Positions 1 through 11,775 of a stretch of DNA of 64,000 nt are shown piece after piece. The stretch spans positions 213,032,001 to 213,096,000 of the forward strand of contig JBITNC010000001.1 in the NCBI GenBank assembly GCA_050084985.1, in the 5' to 3' direction. Origin of the DNA: Nageia nagi (taxonomy: Eukaryota > Pinophyta). The first letter of the stretch is position 1, and each line of letters begins with the position of its first letter. The translations under genes and the position numbers were made by a program. The notes below the pieces were generated by a model that was not told where the DNA came from, ran no database searches, and saw only the letters and a program-made list of their open reading frames with translations.

Positions 1-2060
1 TGTGTTTCATCATCATTTTGGCCTATCCATAAGTGAGGATTTATCCTGATTTCTTTTAAGTCATTTCTCATTGCTTCACCATCTAAGTCTTTGATTTTTT
101 ATACTAATACAAATAAGATACAAAATTATTGATAATATGCATAGGATTCATCAAATGTGCCACCAATAAGTCCTTTTAGTATCGAATTCTATAAAAATTG
201 ATAGCCTTTTCATGGCTTGCAAACATGTTTAAAGTTAATCATAATATTATCAATAAAATAATGCAATTAAAATATTATTAATGTGCACATTTTCACAAAA
301 AATAATCTCACCTTTGGTTAAGTTATTTTTTCTAACAATAATCTCATCATTTGGGCCTACAATAATACCTTCCTCATGAACTCCTTATCTAACTTCTTCA
401 ACTTATTGTTAGTACTTTATCAACCAATCAATAGGAGTTAGATAACAAGGAATAGGGGTGTTATATTTTTGATAATAAATTTTATTTGTTTGAATTTTAT
501 TTTTTGTTGGCAAATATTTTCTATGGCCAAGGTATTCCATCTTCTTGAAATGAGTCAAATATCTTGCTATGAGATTTTTCACACACTATGGATAAGAATA
601 ATAACTTTTTATTTGAATGCCTATAATAATTTTTATTAAGGAATGCATAACTAATCATATGGTAAAATAAAAATAAATAATATATATTTTTAATATTAAA
701 TTAATATGCACTAGTGATAAATATTGTACATATACACATTTGAGCAAATAGTATGTCATAGATAGTCATGTATAGTCCAACATAATATATCATATAATTT
801 GAATTACCTCTGATGGATAGATCTAGATATATCATTCATCTAATTTTTTTCACTCAAGAGCATCAATTTATCAATTATTGGTTCAAGTTAGATATCTATA
901 TTTTTCACTTGATACTTTTTAGGGTCTATAAGAGCTAACATCAATGCTATTTTATTTGAAACATCCATGGAGGTATGTTATAATTGATTATGAAAATAGG
1001 AAAACATGAATAAGTAGATAATTGTTTCCCAAATGGATTGAAACCATCCATTACTAAATCCAATATAACATTCCTAGGTTTAACTTTAATTATTGGGCCC
1101 TTTTTCCTCTATATGTTTCATTATTTTACTATTTGTAGGAATGTGAACTACACCATATTCACTTCTATTCCTTGCATTCCAATCCATAATTTGTTCAAGT
1201 AATTTATATTAAAATAATCATATCAACCTAGGAATGATCTGCATATGGTGAACTTTCTTTCTAAGAATATTTTTCCTTTTCATTCCTTTTTGATATTTGC
1301 TTGCACCACACTTTGACATGTAATCAAAATTTCATATGGTCCTCTATACAATATGTAATTATTAATACACACATGACATGTATCATACTTTACCCTTGTA
1401 TCCTTCAAAACTACACATACCTTTCTACATAAATTAGGGATGATATTATCATTCAAAAGTAGCTTTTCATTTAGTAACCTATAGTAGCATACAAAGAAAT
1501 AAATTTATTATGTTAAATATTAATTAATACAAAAAATATAATATATAAATTCCTATATATTACATATTGAAAAATAATAAAAAAATTATATACTTTAGAT
1601 GAGTAGTAAAACGTGTATTTGATCATCCATATTTGGTTTTTAAATTCATCAAAAGTAGGATCACCAATAACTTATCTAAGTGCACTCCTTCATATAATTT
1701 GGTTTTCATAGCACTATACAACTATCATTTTCTAAATCACCATCCCTTACACCATCATATGTATGATAATATGCATGAACATATGCATCATCCTATCTAT
1801 TTGCATATACTGACTCAATCTAATCATTCATCATAATGTTGTGATCCATATGGAAATCATCATTATTCTCTCCTTCATTATTATTGGTATATGAATCCAT
1901 GTCCTCATTTAATGTAGGAGCTAGTATAACATTTATTTTTATCATCTCACACATAGATTCTTTATAAGTTAAGATTGTACATAATTATTTCCTTTGACCC
2001 CTACTTGCATTTATTTAATATAAAGTACATACATAATACCTTATGCTAAAGAGGTCATGT
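1..2060 (-). pseudogene. CACTA (En/Spm) TNP2-type transposase remnant, truncated at window edge
   Basis: Reading the minus strand in short frames gives blocks typical of the TNP2 transposase family of plant CACTA transposons. From N- to C-terminal these are an acidic stretch near 1850-1940, the hallmark block NVILDLVMDGFNPFGKQ near 1030-1090 followed by YNIPPW, a GHRKYLP block near 515-545, and a KDLDGEAMRNDLKEIRI-like block at about 25-95. In the family these lie in the same order within one transposase that acts at the CACTA terminal repeats. Stops and frame changes separate the blocks, so it is not functional. The C-terminal part lies beyond position 1. No CACTA terminal inverted repeat was seen. 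Identification is by remembered family motifs; the N-terminal limit is uncertain. Confidence 0.72.
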
Positions 2061-2636
2061 CTATTTGTTGCATTATGATGTACCTATCAAATTAGTTATT
2101 ACAAAAGTTTAAAATAATTTTAAAAAGGTAATATTTTTATTAAAAAGTGAATAAAGTTTTTGCATTAGTAATAAGCAAATAAGTGTATTACAATAATAGC
2201 TCATCAACAAGTTTTACATAATATTTTTCATTAATTTTTTTTTAAAAATATAACATTTTTTGTTAATATATGCATAAATAAACATCAATAAGGATGCCAT
2301 TTTAAGCCTTTTTTTCTTTACATTTTGTAGGTTTTATATAATTGCAAGTCACTAATAGTTTATCACTATATTTTAAACTTCTAATAAGAACTACACCTAC
2401 ATAACTATCTAATTCTTCACTTATGAAATCCTCTTGTTATTTTTCAAAATGATGAAATTCATAATTTGGGAGGAATCCATTTCTGATAGAACTATTTATA
2501 TATCATACAATATTTCCATCCATCTTTAGTGAACCATCAATGTACAAACATTTTAAAGGCTAAGGTTTTGATTACTAATTTGCACAAATACTATATCTTT
2601 TAATAGTATATCCATTTCTAGCTAATATGAGATAAT
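2061..2636. other. AT-rich stretch, no gene recognised
   Basis: No coding block is recognised. It may be the 5' part of the neighbouring CACTA remnant, because the gypsy element that follows is inserted at its right end, but nothing here proves that. Confidence 0.4.
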
Positions 2637-2641
2637 CTATT
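2637..2641. repeat. Left target-site duplication CTATT
   Basis: CTATT directly precedes the TGTTA end of the left LTR and recurs directly after the TAACA end of the right LTR at 8551-8555. A perfect 5-bp duplication is the expected result of gypsy integrase. Confidence 0.9.
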
Positions 2642-3039
2642 TGTTATGACGCTACAAATATAAAAAGGGAAATATTGCAAAATGAAATGAATATCAATTT
2701 AAAATAGGAAAATAACAATTATCTATAGAAATAATAGAGTATGCATCGATAAATAGAACACAAAATAGTAGATAAGGATAGGATTTTATTGAATAGTAAT
2801 AGAATCATAGGTCACTTTGAAGGGGCTACCTCCTTACAACTCCCAAAAGTGAAAAGTAATGTTTAAGATGCATTTCTACATACACTTCTATCTATTTATA
2901 AAAACTAACCCTAACCCTAATAGTAATGCAAAATCAAGCCCCACCCTTACAATCATAATATTACAATTTATAATATAGGTCAATAATTAAATAAAATACT
3001 AATACTAACACTAAAATGTTAGGATGTGGAATCCTAACA
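2642..3039 (-). repeat. 3' LTR of the 2.6-8.6 kb gypsy element
   Basis: This 398-bp direct repeat matches 8152-8550 along its whole length with scattered substitutions. Its ends are the short inverted pair TGTTA and TAACA. It contains a minus-strand TATAAATAG box at 2892-2900, as does the other LTR. Confidence 0.9.
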
Positions 3040-3056
3040 TGCCACCCATTTTGGGA
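3040..3056 (-). other. Polypurine tract of the gypsy element
   Basis: On the minus strand, AAAATGGGTGGCA runs directly into the 3' LTR start TGTTAGG. A purine-rich run at this place primes plus-strand DNA synthesis in LTR elements, which supports minus orientation. Confidence 0.65.
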
Positions 3057-3245
3057 TGAAGCTTTTTCCTCAAAGCTTGAAGTGTGGAAACTATTGCTAT
3101 AATTGATGAAGTATTTTGTATGTTGCATCTTCTAGGGCCATGCCTTACCACTGCATAAGGACTTCTCTGATGGAATTATTACAAAGCTATCATGAACATT
3201 GATCCAAAATTACCTTAAGTACAACTACCATTGATCCATCCTCTA

Positions 3246-4265
3246 CTAACTCAAGTAATTATATCTGAACCCAAACTTTTGATCCAACCACTTTCTTGAG
3301 AGACATGAAACATTGGATGAATATTGGAAGAAGTAGGAAGCTCCTATTTGTATGCAGCTAGGCCAATGCACTATAACACCTTGTAAGGACCATAAAACTT
3401 TGGGGCCAATTTTTGAGGGCCTTTTATTTTTAAGGATTTTTAGCAATAAGGTTGTAGCCTTAGAAACACCATGTCATCTACCTAGAATTCTCTTTCCATA
3501 TGTTGCTAATTAGCCTATTATTTCATATGGTGTTGGGCTATCTAAAGGTTATCCTTGAGCAAATGAAGAATGTCATCTCAAGTAACTAAAGCTAAGTCAA
3601 CTCCCTAAACTTTACTGGTACCTACAACATATGAGGTGACTATTGGTGGAGTTTGACCATACACTGCTTCATAGGGGGTCATCTTGTTGGTAGAATGATA
3701 AGATGTATTATACCACCACTTAGCTAAGGGAAGCCATTGTACCCAATGCATAGGTTATGCTAAAGAAAAATAATGTAAATATGTTTCTAAGCATTTGTTG
3801 ACAATTTTAGTCTAACCATTAGTTTATGGGTGATATGTTGAGCTCTTATTTAGTTGGGTACCTTACAATTTAAAAATCTCTTACCAAAAATGACTTGTAA
3901 AAGTGGGATCATGATCTCTAGCATGCCACATAATTTGAAAATTGTATCCAAGAATACTTATGCCACTATAACTACTTTGTAGGGATGAGTCAATGAACCA
4001 AAATGAGCATATTTGGATAATTGATCAACCACCATTAGAATAATTGATTTACCATGGGATTTAGGAATGCCTCTAATAAAATCCATTGAGATATCAATCC
4101 ATGTATGGTTAGGTATGGGAAGAGGTTGAAAGAGTCTTGGAGTACCCACTGTCTCACCCTGTTATCATTGGCACACATCATAAGCTACCACAAACTGGTT
4201 AATATCTAATTTCATACCTGTCTAATAGAATGACCATGCCACCCACTTATAAGTTTTCAAAAATC
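3246..4265 (-). pseudogene. Integrase region of the gypsy element
   Basis: Minus-strand fragments show a degenerate zinc-binding end (YDVCQ near 4165-4190, where a CxxC would be expected), then the catalytic core beginning around [19 protein letters not shown] at 4030-4110, and further down a MTPYEAVYGQTPP-like block near 3645-3685 and a C-terminal LDQKFGFRYN segment near 3260. This is the usual gypsy integrase order. Integrase inserts the cDNA copy and makes the 5-bp duplication. The frame is broken many times, so it is inactive. Confidence 0.82.
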
Positions 4266-4559
4266 CATCATGTCTTGATGTAGGTGTGGAATGCACTTTG
4301 GTAAGTATTTTTGATTTACATTTTGAAAGAGATTATAACAACATTCAACCTTTGAATCTCAAAATACTATCATGCCATGTGTGGTGTGGTTTACTTGTGG
4401 GATCTTAAGTGATCTATTTTAGCAATTCTTGGGTGGAGATATCCTTTGCCCACTCTTGTTTAACTTTATCTAACCATTAATGAATAGGATATGAAAGAGC
4501 TTGCAATGCTACTTAATCTTCAAATTTTCTAGATAGCATCAATAACCATATTCTCCTTA

Positions 4560-5097
4560 CCTTTACGATATACTATCTCATAATCATACCCTAATAGTTT
4601 GGTCACCCATTTTTGTTGCTCAGGCATAAAAATGCATTGCTCAACGAAAAATTTTAAACTATGATGATCTATGAGAATGATGAAATGTTAACCAATGAGA
4701 TATAGTCTCCAACATTAAACTACATGAATGATGGTAAGCATTTCTTTTTCATAAATGGATTTACCCAAAAATTTTCTAGTGCTCTACTAGTGAATGTTAA
4801 GGGATGCCCCTCCTGCATTAATACTACCTTGATTCCTATTCCATAAGCATCACTTTCTATCATAAATGTTTTAGAAAAATTTTGCATTGGTAATACCAAG
4901 GTGGTACACATCACGTCTTTGAGCTTAAGGAAAGCTACCTTAGCTTGAGGGGATGATTGGAAAGCATTCTTTTTCAATAACATGGTTAGAGGTGCTACAA
5001 TCTTGCCATAATCCATCACAAATTTTTGATAATAGCCTATAAACCCCAAGAATCCTTGAATACTTTTAAAATATTTAAGAATAGACCTATTTTTCAT
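4560..5097 (-). pseudogene. RNase H region of the gypsy element
   Basis: The minus-strand reading starts with the RT tail signature FLGFIGYYQKFV, then KNAFQSSPQAKVAFLKLKD, then the RNase H entry block MIESDAYGIGIKVVLMQEG with the GHPLTFTSRALE block. This is the gypsy-type RNase H that degrades the RNA strand during reverse transcription. Downstream, a GYDYEIVYRKGKEN-like tail lies near 4575-4620. Stops interrupt it after about 4720. Confidence 0.82.
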
Positions 5098-5800
5098 GTT
5101 AGTAATCTTTTATGGATCCACCTTAACTCCCTCTTTAGATATAAAATGGCTGAAGTAGTCAATTTACCTCTTACCAAATGAGCATTTTGATTTTTTTGCA
5201 TATAGCTAGTGTTTCTTCAAAATTTTTAAGGTTTGGTCAACATGTGCCACATGTTCTTACCATGTCTTACTATAGATCAAGATATCATCAAAGAAAACTA
5301 AAATGAACTTCCTAAGGAATGGATGAAACACCTAATTCATTAAACTTTAAAGTGTGGATGGACCATTTGTGAGGCCAAAAGGCATGACTAGGAACTCATA
5401 ATGGCCCTCATAGGTGCAAAATGCAATTTTTGGTATATCTTCCTCCTTGAGATGGATTTGGTGATACCCAAATCATAGGTCCAACTTAGAAAAATATCTT
5501 TCCCAATGTAGTTCATCTAATAATTCATCAATGATCAATATGGGAAATATTTCCTTGATGATAATTTTGTTGAGGGCCCTAAAATCCACACACATATGCC
5601 ATGAACCATATTTCTTATGAACTAATATAATTAAAGAAGAATATGGGCTTATGCTAGGTCAAATTATTTTTGCATCCAATAATTCCTTAACCAATTTTCC
5701 AATTTTATTTTTCTATAAATAAGGATACTAATAAGGATGAATGTTTAGTGGGTGACTTCTTAGCACCAACTAGATAGCATGATCATGTGATCATTGGGGT
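5098..5800 (-). pseudogene. Reverse transcriptase region of the gypsy element
   Basis: Short minus-strand frames give MCVDFRALNKIIIKE-like sequence (read with one frame or base loss) near 5560-5605 and the catalytic box VFFDDILIYS near 5270-5310, in which the paired aspartates are present. Both are diagnostic of Ty3/gypsy RT. Many stop codons and frame changes lie between them. It joins directly to the RNase H region at lower coordinates. Confidence 0.82.
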
Positions 5801-6009
5801 GGTAAGCCCATTGGTTCCTCAAAGGTACTTGAATGCTTACTTAAGATGGGCTGTAGATCCTTAGGCTATATGATTTCAAATTTGGTGATTGATAAGGAGT
5901 ATAATTGTGCCAACATCCCTTTTCTAATTTTTTGTAAGATGTTTTCCATGCAATGTGAGCTCACAACTTGTATAGATCCACCTTGTAATACCCTAAGAGT
6001 ATGCTCTTG

Positions 6010-6260
6010 TTAATATATTTTTAAGGTCATCCATAGCTCTACAAAATTCCAATATATAATGCCCAAATTCCTCAACCATTGTACCCCCAAAATTATATCA
6101 CATTCCCCAAGTGGTAAATTATACATGTTGATTTTTAAGGTATAGTGGTCCATGCTCAATTTGACATTATTACATGTACCTTTACATGCTATTTTTCCTC
6201 CATTACCAACCATAATCTCAAAATTATTTGCAATTTGGATGTAACAACCCTTTGATCTTC
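6010..6260 (-). pseudogene. Aspartic protease region of the gypsy element
   Basis: The minus-strand frame reads VGNGGKIACKGTC, then INMYNLPLGECDIILGVQWL, the C-terminal half of a retropepsin-like protease as found between gag and RT in plant gypsy elements (the DIILGxxWL block). The active-site triad should lie just upstream near 6220-6260 and is not clearly preserved. The protease releases gag and pol products. Confidence 0.7.
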
Positions 6261-6469
6261 ATAGTTTGGGGGGTGGTAATTCTTACCAATGCATTGTAAG
6301 AGATAACTAGGGCCTCCTCATCTAAAATTTCCTCTATAGCTTCTTCAGGTGCACTCTCATATTCCTCCTCACTAGATGCATCAACATCAAAAAAATATAA
6401 CTTTTGTTATGTATAATGATGACCATGAATAAATTTATCATCATAATTATAGCACAAGCCCTTCTTTTG

Positions 6470-7110
6470 ATGCTCTTCCATTTCCTCACACGTTAAATTC
6501 TTAGTTTGCATTATGTGATTTGATGGTGGGGCACTTGTGTTATTAGATGAATGGGAAAAATTATGTGTTTTGGTGAATGGAGGTCTTGCATTTCATCAAT
6601 GAGCACTGGCTTTATCTTTAATGATCTATGCCAAGGCAATAACATCCATCATAGTTTTGGGATTAAACATTTTGACCTCTAGTTTAATTTCTTCCTTTAA
6701 GCTATTGATAAAATAACTTATGAAAAATGCATCATCCAACCCATCTATGTGATTTGCTAATTTCTTAAACTAATTTTGGTATTCTTTGACTATGGTAGTT
6801 TTGCATAACTTGGTCAATGCCCTTATGAAATCTTCATAATCACTAAGACCAAAATGGATCAATAATTTTTGAGTGAATTCATCTCATGAAGGAGTAGGAT
6901 GCATCTTTGAGTACCATTGATGCCATTGGAGAGCCTCATGGTCCAAATGAAAAGTTTCCATGCACACCTTCAAATCCTTTAGGATTTGGTTCAATGTGAA
7001 ATACTGTCTAGCCTTATAAATCTAGCTAATGGGATTATCTTTATCAAATCAAGGAAAATCTAATTTGGTTATGCATGGAAGAATGAAACAACCTTATTGG
7101 ATTTGAAATT
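6470..7110 (-). pseudogene. Gag region of the gypsy element
   Basis: Minus-strand fragments read METFHLDHEALQWHQWY (about 6905-6960), LDDAFFISYFINSLKEEIK and VKMFNPKTMMDVIALA, which follow the retrotransposon gag fold pattern. A degenerate knuckle GLCYNYDDKFIHGHHY lies near 6420-6460. Gag would form the virus-like particle. The frame has several stops and no clear start was found. Confidence 0.72.
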
Positions 7111-8129
7111 TATGATGATACCATTATGGATTTCTTCACTACCTTGATTATTGTGAACTAGATGCATTATTGGTATGACTAAGACTTAGTTGAACACTAT
7201 CACATTTACTATCAAGGGTCTATATTTGGGTATGTATTTATCAAATTTCTACCTTGAATGTATAGGTAAGTGTATCTACCATTTGTTAGATCATAGTTTG
7301 AAATGTCATCATGGTAGGATTAGCTTGTGTTGCTATTTGGGATCTTATTTTAGGTGCCATTTCTGGAAATTACTATTTTTGAAGCTAATATTTTTGAAAA
7401 TTGCTATTTTTAGAAATTATTATCTTTAGAAGTGCCTAAAAAAGTGTATGGGTGTAATATATCAAAATTATTAGCTCAAAAACATGATCATAATGGGATA
7501 GGTCTCCTAATGATGATTTTTAGACCCTAAACTCTTCTTTTTTTTTTACATCTGTGGGTCTATCTACTTTTGTTAAAAAATTCTAAAATGGTACAGATTT
7601 TTAGTTATCTAGCTTTGAAGTTTATGCTACCTTTGAACTACTATTTTTGGTAGCTCTAAAAAATTGCATTTCATACATTCTACTTCCTAAATCAAGGTTT
7701 TTTATGTGAAGGAACAATTCTAGGGTAAGGATTATTTACTCTATAGGCTTGTCTAAACACCCCTTCTATCCAATTTTTGCAAGGAAAGAGGCTACAAAGA
7801 TGGCTTCTATGACAAGTAACTTTCTAGTGACACTTGTTGGTGCACTACAATTTACATATGGTCGACACAACTTCCTACATAGTTTCAATTTATAGCCTAG
7901 ATATTCTCTTATATACCTTTTGGTACATGAAGTCCAATTCTATGTAGGGTTCTATTTAAGGCCTAGGTATTGGTGCAGAGTTTTTTGCACCTCACTTCAC
8001 ATAGCTTTATGGGCAAGTGTGCTTAGCCAAAAATGATAGATCCTCTTAGATATTTTAAAACCCCTAATATAGGGTTTCTATCTTAGAACTCTAAGAATTT
8101 TTTTATATTTTCTTATAATAGAATGGCCC
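7111..8129 (-). other. Leader of the gypsy element, no gene recognised
   Basis: This lies between the gag remnant and the primer-binding site. It is AT-rich with a run of related phrases near 7360-7430. No protein domain is recognised on either strand; short plus-strand frames here are taken as chance. Confidence 0.5.
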
Positions 8130-8151
8130 TAGAAAGAGCTTTGATACTAGA
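8130..8151 (-). other. Primer-binding site, initiator Met tRNA type
   Basis: On the minus strand, just inside the 5' LTR, the sequence TAGTATCAAAGC matches 10 of 12 bases of the plant initiator-Met primer site TGGTATCAGAGC. Both mismatches are G to A, as expected from decay. Confidence 0.75.
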
Positions 8152-8550
8152 TGTTACGATGCTACAAATATAAAAATGGTAATATTACAAAAATGAAATG
8201 GATATGATTTGAAATAGGAAAATGATAATTATGTATGGAAATAATAGAACATGAATTGATAAATAGAACACAAAATAGCATATAAGGATAGGATTTTACT
8301 AAATAGTAATAGAATCATAGGTCACTTTGAGGGGATTACCTCCTTACAACTCCCAAAAGTGAAAAGTAATGTTCAAGATGCATTTCTCCACACACTTATA
8401 TCTATTTATAATAAACTAACCCTAACCCTAATAGTAATGCAAAATCGAGCCTTGCCCTTACAATCACAATATTACAATTTATAATATAGGATGATAATTA
8501 AATTAAACACTAATACTAACACTAAAATGTTAGGATGTGGGATCCTAACA
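8152..8550 (-). repeat. 5' LTR of the 2.6-8.6 kb gypsy element
   Basis: This 399-bp repeat matches 2642-3039. It starts TGTTA and ends TAACA on the plus strand. Confidence 0.9.
8402..8410 (-). promoter_or_regulatory. TATA box in the 5' LTR
   Basis: Minus-strand TATAAATAG lies inside the 5' LTR and is repeated at the same place in the other LTR (2892-2900). It fits a Pol II start for the element's RNA; inferred from sequence only. Confidence 0.5.
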
Positions 8551-8555
8551 CTATT
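8551..8555. repeat. Right target-site duplication CTATT
   Basis: Identical to 2637-2641 and directly abutting the right LTR end. Confidence 0.9.
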
Positions 8556-9355
8556 CTACTATAAATTGACCCACAAAATGACATTAATGAATATTTTAGA
8601 ACATATAAAGAAATAAGCACATTATTTAATATTAATAAACCCATGCTAGCTCCACATATATATTCAAACTCTCTTATCATGTATCTATTACCATAATATT
8701 TGAATGGTACACAAGCTTTTGGAAATGGTTTTTCAATTGACCATGCATTGTCTAACTTATGATCATATGTATCCTGATATAAATATTAGTGTTTATCAAG
8801 CAATGCAGGATCACATAAATTCTTTAATGGTAGATTGAATTGCAAATACTCATCACTTCTAAATATATTTTATAGTCATGTTTGATATCTAGTTCTTTTA
8901 CATATTATTCCTTTATATTTGATGGATTTGCATACTTCACTTTTTGTAAATTTAACTCTTTAACTTTATGTTATATAGTTAATTTTAGTTAAATTTAATA
9001 TTAAATCAAAAACTAAATCAAAATTTGATGTTAATTACCTCATGGTAATCATCATCATCATGATGTTCCTATAACAAACTCTATACTATTAAGTATAATA
9101 TTACACATATAATGATATTATATACATCATTCTTAATAAAATATAATATAAATGCATATATGTGACACTCATTCTTAATGAAATACACATTATCCTACTT
9201 TAGTTCATCATTATGATCAGAAGAAATGTCAATCCACTTATGATGAACAAATGACATGATCTCATCATCATCATAACTTGACATAGTGATATCTACTTCA
9301 AAAAATTATTTATTAATAGTCACATTAAAATTTACATATTATCTAAATATAAATA
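8556..9355. other. AT-rich stretch, no gene recognised
   Basis: The minus strand at 8640-8960 has a fairly open stretch with words such as CDPALLDKH and EKPFPKACVPFKYYGN, which look coding but match no family I know. It was contiguous with 2061-2636 before the gypsy insertion and may be part of the same CACTA remnant. The rest is AT-rich with short dinucleotide runs. Confidence 0.35.
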
Positions 9356-9783
9356 AAATCAAGGGTTGAGGATTTAGGGTTAAACATTATAACTTATTTG
9401 TTAGGGCTAGAGTTTAGGGTTTTAGGTGTTAGGGTTTATGATTAAAATTTTAAAAATTAGGGTTAAAATATTGAATTAGGATATAGGGTCAATGGTTTAG
9501 GGTTTAGGATATTAATAAAAATAAAATAAGATATAATAAAATAAAATAAATATAAAAAATAATATTTTTATTGAGATTCCTTAGAAGTAAAGGTGAATGA
9601 AATAAAGATAATTATCAAGTTTCAATTGAATAAGGTGAATCCTAAATCCTAAACCTTAAATCATAATCCCTAAACCTAAGTATTTAACCCATAACACCTA
9701 ACCCTTAAACCCTAACCCTTAACCTCTAAAACCTAATTATAAGGTTGGTTACCAAGTTCTTCATTAGATTAGAGAGTTTAAGT
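9356..9783. repeat. Telomere-like and AT-rich tract, left part
   Basis: Loose TTAGGG/TTTAGGG-like words run on the plus strand at 9360-9515. An AT-rich block of AATAAAAT words follows at 9515-9570, then CCCTAA-like words at 9640-9735, so the telomere-like strand switches across the AT block. The last ~270 bp closely resemble 23215-23430, beyond the inserted element, showing that the two tracts belong to one array. Confidence 0.75.
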
Positions 9784-9788
9784 ATGTC
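9784..9788. repeat. Left target-site duplication ATGTC
   Basis: ATGTC directly precedes the LTR end TGTTA and recurs at 23047-23051 after the far LTR. Confidence 0.88.
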
Positions 9789-10841
9789 TGTTATAGTGAA
9801 AATAGAGCTGGAATGTAGAATAACATAAAATACAATTATTCTTAGATTTTCACTGAACTCAAATTATGTAAAATAGGTAGAAATGTTGTAATTATAAATT
9901 AATATTGATTTTCAGCTCAAAATACAATTTGCCCTTGGAAGGGACTTTTACAAATGCCATTTGCCAATATGAGAATATTAGATCTTCATTATTTTTGATT
10001 TGCTTGCTTCTCTCCTTGATATGGACAACCTGTAAATCCTACACACATGCAAAAGACAATAACATCAAAGCATCTATGTATAACATGTATTAAATTAAAA
10101 ATAGCATAAAATAATAAAAAGGCATGAGCTCACAAGATTTTGGTAGCATTACCCTACTTCAATCCTCAATGCATCTCAACACCTATGGACCCTGCACACA
10201 TGTCAAGACAAATCCATCAAACATACTTGTTCACAATGATAAATGATTTAACATGAAGCAAACATGACATAGAAGGAATAAAGAAAAGCCTAAAATGTCT
10301 TATCTCATTGCAGCAACATAACATTACTTCAAATTCGGGTCCCCTATTGCTTTGTTTTGGCTTGTATTTATAGATTTTTGGGTGAGATTTTCCAAGGTTG
10401 GTAAGGGGGAGTCAAAGCTTATCATAAGCTTAAAATAGCAAGGGAGGTTGGAGTCAAATGCCACCATAGGTCGTAACTGACCCCCTCTATCCTCAGTATC
10501 TTAGAAGGATGAGACATTACAACTTTATTTTACTATTTTTGGTTTCTATTTGACTATTACAGAGTCACCAATGATTACTAGGCAGACGTTGGTGATCATC
10601 CTAAAACGTCGATGATTTTTTTGGGTCGTTGGCGACTGGTTTTCAATTTTTATAACAATATTAAAATGATCACCAAATAGCCAATTTTTACTGAAAAGGG
10701 GTCATGTGACCACTCATTTTGCATGTACTCAATTATAGATATCCAATAATATGGTTTTTAAACTTATTTTATATTGTCACAAAGAGTTATGATTATTTCA
10801 ACGTTTACTAGTTAAAAAAGGGACATTTTTAGGTGTCTACA
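9789..10841 (-). repeat. 3' LTR of the 13.3-kb element
   Basis: This 1053-bp repeat matches 21994-23046 at equal length. By eye about 60 substitutions separate them, mostly transitions. The plus strand begins TGTTATAG and ends GGTGTCTACA. A minus-strand TATAAATA box lies at 10365-10372. Confidence 0.9.
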
Positions 10842-10856
10842 TTTTGCCCCTTTTTG
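10842..10856 (-). other. Polypurine tract of the 13.3-kb element
   Basis: The minus strand reads AAAAAGGGGCAAAA directly into the LTR start TGTAGACACC. This fixes the orientation. The same tract is present in the second copy at 61849-61862. Confidence 0.8.
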
Positions 10857-11477
10857 AATTATCAATTGAAAATACGGTTGATGATTTCAAAAATATAGAA
10901 TGAGAAGATTTGTTGCTTGATTGTTTGTTGTTGCTTTTTTATGATATAAGTTTTGACTCAATTTCTTAGATGAATCAAAATTTTGATTTATCAAATTATG
11001 ATAAAATGTGTTTTCTTTTAACATTTGATGTAGTTTTGAAAACAAATTTGAATATACTTCAGAAGTGACTATTTTTGGTATGATGATGTGTTGAGCTTGT
11101 GTGACAGTTGCATGACATTTCTATTATGTCATTTTGCATGTCTAAGTGCACATGTACCATATAAGTTTTCTTTAGTATATGAGTTTTGATGGTGTTGTCC
11201 TTTGTCTCGACAACGGGGTTTCAAGATGATCTCATGTAACAATGATACATCACATTTTATCTTCTTTGATATTTGTAAATGTTAACGATATTTTTAAGAA
11301 ATATCATCAAAATCTTTTTTTTTTCATATAAAGCTTAAGATCTTTTAGTAGGATATAATTATAGCTTCTCTGAATCAAAACTTGTTATATATATATATAT
11401 ATATCATCACCTGGTGTTGTCATGAGGATAGTCCTTGCCATAACTGAATATGATTTTTTAACTTTTGCAATTGATAC
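10857..11477 (-). other. Non-coding 3' region of the element
   Basis: No domain is recognised on either strand. It is shared with the second copy at 61863-62479. A (TA)n run of about 20 bp at 11386-11404 is absent from the second copy. Confidence 0.6.
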
Positions 11478-11775
11478 ATTTTGAAAATGATATTGTAATA
11501 CATCAAAACTACACTTGTGTCAATCTCCATACTGTGTGTTATTTATGGTAGTTGCATGACAAGACTCTAGTTTGTCTCTGCATACCAAAGCGAGTATGTG
11601 ATGGTAAGCTTATTTAATGAATACAATTTTGAGATAGTGATGTTGTATATCAAAACTTCACTTGTGTTTATCTCCATACTATGTGCTATTTATGGCAGTT
11701 ACGTGACAAGACTCTAGTTTGTCTCCACATGCCGAAGCGAGTATGTGATAGGAAGCTTGTTTTGTATATACAAGT
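11478..11775. repeat. Two tandem units of about 147 bp
   Basis: The block around ATCAAAACTACACTTGTGT at 11501-11520 recurs at 11648-11667, followed in both by a CTCCATACT..GTGTG/GCTATTTATGG segment and the phrase GACAAGACTCTAGTTTGTCTC. The period is therefore about 147 bp. The same pair is present in the second copy near 62480-62770. Tandem repeats near the 3' LTR are known in Ogre/Tat elements. Confidence 0.75.

Larger units (their letters stand above)
2642..8550 (-). mobile_element. Full-length, decayed Ty3/gypsy LTR retrotransposon (5.9 kb)
   Basis: It is bounded by two ~398-bp direct repeats that begin TGTTA and end TAACA, with a perfect CTATT target duplication. Minus-strand domains lie in the order gag, protease, RT, RNase H, integrase; integrase after RNase H marks Ty3/gypsy, not copia. 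An initiator-Met-tRNA-like primer site abuts the right LTR and a purine-rich tract abuts the left LTR, so the right LTR is the 5' one. Short LTRs, size and the integrase C-terminal style suggest a chromovirus of Reina or Tekay type, but I see no chromodomain and do not assign a clade. All coding parts carry many stops. Confidence 0.9.
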
